A program made the translations under genes and the position numbers. Positions 55,677 through 64,000 of a DNA stretch of 64,000 bases are shown here, piece after piece (position 1 is the first letter of the stretch; every line of letters starts with the position of its first letter). A model generated the notes under the pieces. The model worked only from the letters and a program-made list of their open reading frames with translations. It was not told where the DNA came from and made no database searches. The DNA comes from Cyanophora paradoxa (Eukaryota; Glaucocystophyceae; Cyanophorales; Cyanophoraceae), in the NCBI GenBank assembly GCA_004431415.1, contig QPMI01000083.1, forward strand, positions 1 through 64,000. The letters are read 5' to 3'.

Positions 55677-55894
55677 TCAAATAGCGACAGGATCGCGCAC
55701 GGATCCGCCGACGAGCTCGAAGTACTGCCCGTCCGCCATCCAGAAGAACAGCCGCGGCTGCGAAAGCGCTCCCTTTAAATTCTTGAATTTTAAGTCCGCA
55801 GCCGCCTGCTCAAGAAGTTGCGTCCGCCAATTGCCATATGCATGCACTTCGTTTCCGGCAATCGTTTGAAATTGCAGAACGATCCGAACGGGCC
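55677..55894 (-). CDS. 3'-terminal exon of an unidentified gene
   Basis: A minus-strand open frame from an acceptor-like TTCGCAG (55900-55895) to TGA 55679-55677. It reads VRIVLQFQTIAGNEVHAYGN, WRTQLLEQAAADLKFKNLKG and FFWMADGQYFELVGGSV. The amino-acid pattern is unlike random GC-rich translation. It has no start codon, so at least one upstream exon (above 55900) is expected but was not found. No family recognised. Confidence 0.4.
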
Positions 55895-55900
55895 CTGCGA

Positions 55901-57199
55901 ACGCAGAAATTCGGTGACGGTGGGGCTGAACGTCAACGGGTGGCCTGTCAGTCAGAACTACTCAACGAGCCTGTCAGTGTGGTCAGACCGACGTAGTCTC
56001 GGCAGTCCCCAATCACGCTGACTTCCACGCGCTCGTGCTTTATGTTCATTTGCGATATCGACTGAGCGACTGATCATGACTGAGCGACAGGGTCCGATCT
56101 GACGGCCGAAAGTTTGGTCGAGAATTCGGTTTTCCAAGTTCAGTCGAGACTTCTCTTAGAGTTTCTCCTATATTCATGATTCTTCTTTTTCTCCTTTGAG
56201 TAGGATCCTGGAGGGACGAGACTGCGAGTAGAATCCGGCTAGAATACTGGGCTGCCCCCTCCGAGGCTCCCCTTCCCGACATGAATATTGCCAGTTCGAA
56301 TATTCCATGATTACTAGATTAGGGTATTAGAGATCTAGATTACTTCCGAAGTTCCATGAATTACTTCCGAAGTTCCATGAATTACTTCCATGATTACTTC
56401 TAGATCTAGATCTAGATCTTAGATTACTTCCATGAACATTACCAGTTCGAATTCCAGGCCTGAGGCCCTGATCGTGATCATGAGGCCCCTGAGGAGTTCC
56501 GCCCGGCCTACACCTCGCCGAGTCGATTGCGTAGGCGAGGCTTGCGTGGCTGCGGCGCCCGGCCGTCTAGATCTGCCGGGGGCGAGTGCCGTCGCGATCG
56601 GCACGGGCGCCGACCTCGACGGGGGCGGGGGGTCCGAGTCGCAAGGCGCCATGCATACGGCCATGGGCGGGGGCGGGGGCGGCCGCCGCCGAGGGCCGCG
56701 GAATTCGGAGGTCCAGGCGCCGTATAAACTCAGAGTACCGTATAAACTCAGACTCTTGAGACACATATTATGATAGAAAATTCACGAGTACAAGCTAAAG
56801 ATCACTGGATCTAGATCTAGCTATGGATCATGATCACAGTATCATGGTATCAAAACTGGCAAGGACATCGACAATCACAGCCTGGCAGCAGAAAGCATGT
56901 GCATACACATGGCGTATTGGTATCAGGCGCATAGGATAACGTAGACTACATACCCGCAGACTGCAGGTGTTCCAAAGCTTAAGTTCCAGCTTGACGTTTG
57001 GATCCTGCATATGCATGTGCGGTAAAGCGCTGGGCCATTGAAATAATAAAACGAAAATCACCCACTTCCCGGGTCCCGCTAAAAGAATGTACGCATACAG
57101 CTAATTAAAAGACTAAATTACTAGGGTGGGCATCGAAAGAATGAAACAATTGCAATGATACTAATCAGAATTCCGGGAGTCCCGCCCGAGGGGGGGCGC
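55901..57199. other. Spacer with repeats and a duplicated gene end
   Basis: Contains short tandem repeats of CCGAAGTTCCATGAATTACTT (56345-56400), TCTAGATCTAGATCTAGATC (56400) and the duplicated kinase 3' end described separately. 56760-57170 is AT-rich with no visible gene. Confidence 0.4.
56505..56725 (-). pseudogene. Partial duplicate of the histidine kinase 3' end
   Basis: The stretch GCCTACACCTCG...GGCGAGGCTTGC...GTCGCGATCGGCACGGGCGC...GGAGGTCCAGGC mirrors the last coding bases of the kinase gene (about 57197-57430) in the same order and orientation, with insertions and deletions. It has no REC domain and is interpreted as a non-functional tandem copy. Confidence 0.65.
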
Positions 57200-60100
57200 C
57201 TACACCTCGATCACGAAGGCGAGGCTTGCCGGGCTGCGGCCGTCTGCCGGGGCGAGGGCCGCCGTCGCGATCGGCACGGGCGCCGACCTCGACCGGGGCG
57301 GGGCCGGGGGTTCCGAGTCGCGATCGCGATCGCGATCGGTTGCAAGGGCGCCATCGCCTTGGGCGGCGGCGGGGGCGACCGCTGCCGAGCTCGAAGGCCG
57401 CGAAATGCGGAGGCCCAGGCCCAGGCGCGCGTGCACTATCGCGAGGAGGGATTCGATCTGGAGCGGCTTGGCGTGGAAGTCGTCCATCCCGGCCGCCGCG
57501 CACGCCTCGCGGTCCTCCCGCGTGCAGTTCGCGGAGAGCGCAACGATGGGCAGCGGCCCCGGCGGCAGCGTGCCGTCCGCCTCCAGGCGGCGGATCTCCT
57601 CCGCCGCCCCGAGCCCGTCCAGCACCGGCATTTGCACGTCCTGCACATAAAATTGAAGAAAGAAAGAAAGGACCGTCAGAATTAAGAAGAAGAAGAAGAT
57701 GGGGAAGCTTATATAAATTAAAGGGCGGCGTGCCATGAGGCAGAGGTGGAAGGGGTCGGAGCGCTGGTCCCGTAGGAGGGCGTCGACGGCCTGGCGCCCG
57801 TCGTGGACGATGCGGAAGCGGCAGCCCGTCCTCGAGAGCAGCTTGGTGAGGACGAGGCAGTTGAACGCGTTGTCCTCCGCGCCTAACGGAGCGCGGAGGG
57901 TGTGAGAATGAGAAATCAAAGATCTAGATCTAGAAGTCAAAACCCATGGATTTCAAGCGCTCACACAAAATGTTCGCCTCCTCGATTCGCGTGGGACGCG
58001 TGTGCGTGCGCAGAGCCGACGGCGCCGCGGCCGGCGCCGGCGGGGCGCGTTCGGAATTGAGGGGCGGGGAGGGCTCGAGCTGGAGGTCCAGGGTCCGCAG
58101 GCGGGACGGCGGGGGCTGGGGCGCGGCCGCCGCCGGTGCCACAGGCGCGGGTGCGGCCGTGGGCTTGCAGTCGGCCACGGGGGGCTCGAGCTCGACGCTG
58201 AGGCGGGCCCCGGCCCCGGCCCCGGCCCAGATCCCGGGGCCGCGGCTGGCGGGGCTGAGAGGCTCGCGATCGATATCGATGCCGGCCAAGTGCGCCACGA
58301 GTGACTCGGCCTCAGCCCCGCGGACCGGCGTCGTCAGCGGGGGCGGGCCCCCGGGCGGGCAGCGCTCCTTTGCGTCCCGTCTGCGGCCGCGGGGCCACAC
58401 CACGACGAGGGGTACGGGCTCTCTCCGGTGGGGCGCGGGGGGGAGGCACCCCAGCCCCACGAGCCCGGCCCCGCGCGCCTCAGCGAGCGAGACCACCGCG
58501 ACCGTCCTGTACCCCCCCTCGAACTTGGCGTCGTCCGCGTCGCAGATCTCGCCATCGGCCGCCGCGAAGGAGGGGTACACGGCGAGGCCGGCCCGGGGCA
58601 GCCGCAACCGGGCGCAGGCGGATTCGAGCCCCTCGGAGACGGACCGAGCGAAGGCGGGGGCGCCGACCACCGCGAAGCGCAGCGCGGGCCCCGGGACAGG
58701 GACGCCGACCGTCGCCGCCTTCGACACCGCCGCCCCTCCCGCAGCGTCGCTCGCGATCGCGATCGCGACGTGCATCGGGATCGCGAAGTGAAACCTGATC
58801 GTGAGGTGCACGTGGGTGCGGTAAGACCGGGGTGCGGCGCTCAGATTCGCGGAGAGGGGTACGGCGGACCTCGAGCCCTTGTCGGGTTCGCTTTCGACTT
58901 GGATGGAGCCGCCGAGCTCGCGGACGATCGCTGCAGAGAGCGCCAGGCCAATTCCTGCCCCGGAGACCGTCATGATCATACAAGGCTGGGCCAGGCCGAA
59001 GCTCAATGGCAGAAGAAGCTTATACAATTAAGAAGCTTAAGGCAGAAGAAGCTTAAGAAGCTCAACAAGCTTAGTTAATCATGTATCTTGACACAGGCAG
59101 AAGCCTAAGCTGAAGCTGAAGCGCCTCCGGGCCCGGCCGCGGGGCGCCAGCGGCCGGGCCCGGATCCCCGCGGGCCGTCGGGGCCGGAGACGGCTCTCGC
59201 GATCGCAGGCTCAAAGCTTGCTCGGGCGATTCAAGGGCAGAGCTGCGGCCGCGGGGGCCGCGGGGCAGCGCTGGCGATGGCGCCGTAAGTTTGTCCTCAT
59301 TCGCGATCGACGGCGGCGCCGGCGCTGCGCAGATGCCACGTGCAACCGGTCACGATCGAAATCGTATACGTAGTGCTCGGCGGCCGGGCAGCGCGAGATC
59401 CAAATTAAAGCGGGAAGGCGCAGGCGCACCGGGGGTGACCCGCGCTGCCACGTGCACGGCTGGCTCCGGCGCCCTTGCATCACGGCGACCGCTCTGGCTC
59501 GAAATGGACGTCGACGGCGGCGGCGGCGGCGGGGGCGGCGGCCCCGGCAGGCTCGCGGCGACCCGGGGGCCGGAGAGAAGGCGACCGAACGAGGGGTGGC
59601 GGATCTGGAGGGACGAGCGGCGCCCGACGGCGGGGTACCGGTTCGCCCCGGTGCCGGCACCGGCGTCGGGCTCGGCCTCGGGTTCGGGGCGGGCCGGCGC
59701 AGGGCGCCCGGTCAGGCGAATCTCGACGAGGACCGTTCCCCCGCCCTTGCTGAACTTGATCGCGTTCGAGGCGAGGTTAATCTGTTTCCCCGTCCAACGT
59801 TAACCCGCCGGCCTCGAAGGGGGGGGAGGGGGGGGGGAGGGGTGGGGGGGGGGAGGAGCGGACCAAGACCTGTCGAAGGCGCACAGGATCTCCCGCGATG
59901 CGCTCAGGCACTTCAGGTGAGGTCTGAGTGAGCAGCTCGACCCCTGCCCAGCCCAGCCCCCGCCGGTCAGTTTGGGGCGGGAGGGGAAGGGGGGAGAGGG
60001 GGGGAGGGGGGGGGGGGAAGTGGGGTGGCGGACCCTGCTGCTGGGCGGCCATGACGAGGAGGTCGGCCGAGTCCTCGAGGCAGCGCCGCAGCTCGAACTC

Positions 60101-60345
60101 GGTCTCCTCCAGCACCAGCTTGCCCGACTGCACCTTCTCCCAGTCCAGGATGTTGCTGATGATCTCGACGAGCGACTCGCCGGCCTTGGCGATCAGCTCG
60201 GCGAACTCGAGCTGCTCCGACGTGAGGCCCGTGTCCCGCAGCAGCGCCGCGCACCCGACGATTCCCTGGCGCCGGCGCCCCCACAGCAGATTCAAATACG
60301 CTCCGGATCCGCGGCCGACGGCACGGGCCGCGGGGGCGGGGCGGA

Positions 60346-60380
<35 letters not shown>

Positions 60381-63300
60381 CGGACGAACTCGGAGCGGAG
60401 GGCGTTTAGGGTACGGGCCTCATGGTAGTGGTGGGCGAGCCCGAGCACGATCGAGTCGTAAAATATCGATTCGATCTCCGCCAGCTCCTTCAGCTGCAGG
60501 GCGCGGAGGGCGCTCGAGCCCCGGAGCCACGCCCGCCGCAGCGCGCCCAGGTGACGGTGCCGCCGGGGCGACGAGGGGCCGCTGACGCCGCCGCCGCGGA
60601 ACCCACCCTCCTCGTCGGTCGCGGGGGAGAGACGCCGCCGGCTCCCGCTGGGGCGGGCCCAGTCCCCAAGGCCCGAGCCCAAGTCCGCGTTCCGGAGCCG
60701 AGCCATCTGCGCCCCCGGGCGAAGTCGGATATTCAGATCAGATCAGGTCAGATCCAGATCTCGCGTGACTCACGCGGGAGGACAGGCTAGAGAGGCGGCG
60801 GGTGACGTTGTGCGAGACCGCAACGCCCGCGAAGGCCCCCACCAGCTGCGCGATCGCGATCGTCGCGATCGTCGCGATCGTCGCGATCGAGATCGCGATC
60901 GCGAGCGGCACACCGTCACGGCGATGGCGATGGCCGCCGACGCGGCGAAGGCCTCCGCGGAGCGCGGCGTGAAGGACCTCTGGGGGGTACAGCTTCGAAA
61001 CGGGGGGAGGGGGGGGCGGGGGGAATGGGAGGGGGGGGGGGCGGGGGCGCACGAGGGGAACCGCCGTGCAGACGACCTGTTCAGGCAGGTGCGCGTGAGC
61101 GGCCGCGCCCCCCGGTGGGGTGGAGGGGTGGGGGGGGGAGGGGGGTACGCGTGCCCAGTCGATTCCGAGGTAGGACAGGTCCGCGGCCTGGAGAAGGAGT
61201 CCCTCGCCCAGCCAGCGCCGCGCGCTCAGGATGTTCAGCGTCGCCTGGGTGCAGCACATGTATGTGTAAGCGAAGAGGCGAAAAGGGAAGGGGGGGGGGG
61301 GCAGATGCCTGCTGGGGTACGCTGGAGAAGGAGCCGTACTCGGCGAGCAGGCGGGCGGCGGCGGCGCGGATCGTGGCGTCCACGAGGGGGTCTCCAGGCT
61401 CCAGCCGCCGGTCTGGCGTGAACCGTCCGTCCACATCGCTCAGAGCTGCGAGCGCGGGCGCCGGCGACGGCGCCGGCGTGAGGCGCCCCGACAGGCGAAG
61501 CCCTACCAGGCTATATATAGCTATAAAATAACGTACCCTGGCGATCGATGGAGGGACCGCGCGACGCCGCTACGAGGAGTCCCGTGCGCCGCTCGACGAT
61601 GAACGAAACGGCGCCCATTTCGGCGTACGCCATCTGAGCGGGGGTACCGATTTAATTGAGCAAAGGCCTCCGGGGCGGTGCGGTCGCGGGGTAGCTATAT
61701 TTAGACCGGGTGCAGGGGTACGCACTGATTTCAGAAAGGCTTCGAGCCCGTCCAGGAAAAAGGTGGAGGCCTGCGGGCAAAAAAGCTCTCACGCGGGCGC
61801 CGGCGGCGGCGGGCCGAGGAGCAAGAGATTGATGGATAGCCCAGCTGCTACTTAGATTCCAGCCTAGTAGGTCTGTAGGCGAAAGAAGGGCATGTGGGGG
61901 TAGGAGGGGGGGTAGGGGGATTGCGCGCCATCACGCCAACTTGCTTCCCCTCCGAGTTGACGAGGGGCTGGCTCGCCGACACGCCGAAATCGTTTGACGT
62001 CAGGAAATCTGTCGTGATCATCGGATCGCGATCAGAGGCGTCGGAGTCGGCCGGCGGGTGCGGCAGAACGCGGGGAAAAGGGAGGCGGATCGATATCCGG
62101 AGGGGTGCCACGGCGTGCAACTGCAAGACGCACAAAGGGTGCTCCAGCCGAAAGAGTTGACTCCGGGCCCCCACCAGGGCCTGTCCATCGGATTGTAGTC
62201 CTTGTTGATTATCAATGGATCTCCTGCGTACGCATGCCATGCCTAGGCTCGGATCCGGGCAGGAGTGCACATGGCGAGGGCCGGCATGCGCAGGCAGATC
62301 TAATTTTGTAAGATCGGATCCGAGGCGAACCGCTTCCGGGCTTGCCGTTGACGTCCACGTCGTACCTACGCGAGCGCGCGCGCCGTCGGGTTTAAATCCA
62401 GTGTGCCGTCGCTGACGGCGGCGCGCGCAGGCGCTGGTGGAGGCGCCCGGCGGAGGGGGATACGTATACCGTACCAGTAGAGGTCGGGCCCGGTCCAACT
62501 GTCCTTGATGATGAAGTTCCTGCGCAACCGCGCTCAGATCTCGAGGCAAAGACACGAAATAGGAGCTGAAGTTTTCTACATAAGGGTATGGGAAGGGGTT
62601 GGGGTGGGGCGTTATTAATTAGAAGGGGGTGGGGAAGCTTAAGGGGCCGGGAGGGTGGGGGGAAGGGGGTGGGGTGTTGCGGAGAGGGGGGGGGGGGCGG
62701 AGGGGGAAGGATGGATTCCGATGGAAGGGGCCGGGGGGGTGGGTGGGGGGGGGAGAGGGGGGGTGGTAATCGGGCATGCCACTCAGTGTTATTGAAAGCG
62801 GCGTCTTTGGCGCGTCCGCGTCGGTGAGGGCGGTTGTACCCCACAAAGCTGCGCCCGTCAAATTACAACTTCTGAGATCTAAATCTGGCGGGAAACGCGG
62901 AGTATATATATGCGGACCGCCCGTCGTTCAGGCCGACCCAGAAGCTGGAGAGGGCCTGTGAGGGCAGAAGGGGCTCGAAGGCCCTCAGCCTCGCCCATAT
63001 GAGCGCCGCCGCGTCTGCGGGCAGCCGCCGAAGGGAGAGCAGGGAGGATGCGTCGGCACGAGAGGGGTACGGGCGCGTGCGCATGCCACCCGGAGAGGAA
63101 ATTACAAGCGGACCCTCTCGGAGGTCAGTGATGCCAACGTGCGGCTCTCGAAACGCAAGGTCCACGAATGCGTTCACTGCCGCCCGACCGAAAATATGCA
63201 AATGCATTATAAATTAATTGTAATGCGTGCTTATAATGAAGGCTGTGGCCGCTGGGCCGCGGCCGGCCGCGGAGCTTTAAAGCTTGCGCACTGGTTTTGG

Positions 63301-63574
63301 CGGTGCGGAGGACGCCGGCGTTGACCTCGTCGCGGACGCGCTTCACCGCCTCGCGCTGCTGCAGGTCCAGCACGTCGTCCACGGTCCACTGCGCGAAAAC
63401 CGTCCCCACCGCCCACACCGCCGCCTGCGCATGCCGCGAGCCGCTAAGCTCTAGATCTGTGCATGCATATGCGCATCTATACGTGCTCTGAGAGCGAGCA
63501 AACAGGCGCACCGTGGTGACCAAGAGGAGCACCACGAACGGCACGGTCAAGGCGACCGCGATTCGGATTTTCAT
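57200..63574 (-). CDS. Hybrid sensor histidine kinase with dCache sensor, HisKA, HATPase and receiver domains
   Basis: ATG 63574-63572 opens MKIRIAVALTVPFVVLLLVT, a first membrane helix. The extracellular part reads as a dCache sensor: FAQWTVDDVLDLQQREAVKR, ALSSFWVGLNDGRSAYIY, NFIIKDSWTGPDLYW, NKDYNPMDRPWWGPGVNSF, FGVSASQPLVNSEGKQVGVM and SFIVERRTGLLVAAS. A second membrane helix (AIAISIATIATIATIAIAQL, about 60860-60920) leads to a His-phosphorylation box NMSHEIRTPLN (60347-60379). The ATP-binding domain has an N-box (NLASNAIKFSKGGG, about 59730-59780) and GIGLALSAAIVRELGGS (about 58890-58960). A less conserved linker or pseudo-receiver follows (57950-58790), then a receiver with EDNAFNCLVLTKLLS, phospho-acceptor DVQMPVLDG (about 57612-57640) and AKP lysine, ending at TAG 57202-57200. 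It probably senses a small extracellular ligand and starts a phosphorelay. The ligand is unknown. Confidence 0.8.
60855..60910 (-). repeat. Tandem GATCGTCGC repeats within the membrane helix coding sequence
   Basis: GCGATCGTCGCGATCGTCGC is repeated with small changes, flanked by GATCGCGATCGCGA palindromes. In the kinase frame it gives repeated Ile-Ala-Thr units that form the second membrane helix. Confidence 0.75.
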
Positions 63575-64000
63575 CGCCGGTAAAACGATTCGCCGTATAT
63601 ACGTAGCTTCTTTTGCGGCCGATGGAGGTCGCAAAAGACTCGCAATTGCAGAAGCAAGCGGCAACTAAAGCCAGCGCCGCATGGAGCGTGACATGCCAGC
63701 CTGCATGCGCAGCTGGAGCCCGGCGGCCGGCAGGCGACTGCAACTTCAATCGCGCTAGCTATAAATCTAGAGTCTCAGGTGCGGTTCGGGTCCGATGAGC
63801 CCGCAGCGACTCGGCGAAGCTCCCGTGCCGCCGTGCGCTGTATTAACGTTGTTCGGAGCTTCAGCCTCGCGCGCGGCGGCCGCCGGCGGGCTCGCGCGCG
63901 CTACTCGACCGTTGAACTTCGGAACCGCAGAAGTGCACGGCGCTGCACGGCGGTGCACGCCGGACTCGGCGGCTCGGCCCAGTCGACTTGGCGACGTCAG
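63575..64000. promoter_or_regulatory. Region upstream of the histidine kinase
   Basis: 426 bp upstream of the kinase ATG to the window edge. It presumably contains the kinase promoter. A few palindromes (TGCGCAGC, GCATGCGC) but no recognised gene or motif. Confidence 0.3.

Noticed and set aside
60765-61421. 218-codon plus-strand open frame
   Set aside because: Antisense to the sensor region of the histidine kinase; Gly/Arg-rich without motif.
1-64000. CRISPR arrays, riboswitches, Shine-Dalgarno sites
   Set aside because: Gene structure is eukaryotic with spliceosomal introns; no regularly spaced repeat-spacer pattern is present.

Overview
This window looks like a piece of the nuclear genome of a unicellular eukaryote, most likely a GC-rich alga. 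Almost every gene is split into many short exons by introns of about 50-100 bases. No bacterial-style operons are visible. Many introns use a GC donor (GC-AG) as well as GT-AG, and many begin GTACCCC or GTGCGC and end GCAG. The genes include a plastid-type CbbY-like HAD phosphatase, a coiled-coil protein of flagellar (BBOF1/CFAP157) type, a KIF-binding protein homologue, a VWA5-type VIT/vWA protein and a dCache hybrid histidine kinase. That mix suits a flagellate alga (stramenopile or haptophyte-like), but the sequence alone does not fix the lineage. Exon models were assembled by hand from splice sites, reading phase and protein-family resemblance, so outer gene limits are firmer than every internal junction.

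Layout. 1-1628: 3' end of an unidentified gene (+). 2173-4891: F-box/LRR gene (+). 5247-11760: KIF-binding protein homologue (-) whose last exons encode an F-box in phase, suggesting a fusion. About 12346-14363: a second F-box gene (+), divergent from the previous one. 15019-22502: an AT-richer island with two divergent, related secreted or membrane proteins containing Pro-Ser repeats and a C-terminal membrane segment, separated by a spacer full of hairpins. 23787-25534 (-) and 40184-41883 (+): two paralogous C2-domain genes. 25625-29135 (+): flagellar-type coiled coil. 29479-31827 (-): ATP-grasp plus SET-like protein. 32034-35831 (+): TPR-like plus Arg-Gly-rich protein. 36162-39303 (+): HAD phosphatase whose second exon is amplified five times in frame. 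42538-49641 (+): VIT/vWA protein. 50042-54768: LTR element. 57200-63574 (-): hybrid histidine kinase.

The most notable signals are: (a) a family of short introns, in at least four genes and on both strands, that share a tRNA B-box-like core (GGTTCGANTCC) and behave like introner elements; (b) an LTR element with identical 110-bp LTRs and a 4-bp target duplication that carries Gag-like and integrase coding but no reverse transcriptase; (c) the five-copy, exon-exact tandem amplification in the HAD gene; and (d) many small duplications of exon ends inside neighbouring introns. Gene spacing is tight in the GC-rich parts (about 90 bp between the divergent C2 and coiled-coil genes) and loose in the AT-richer islands around 14.4-23.7 kb and 49.6-57.2 kb.
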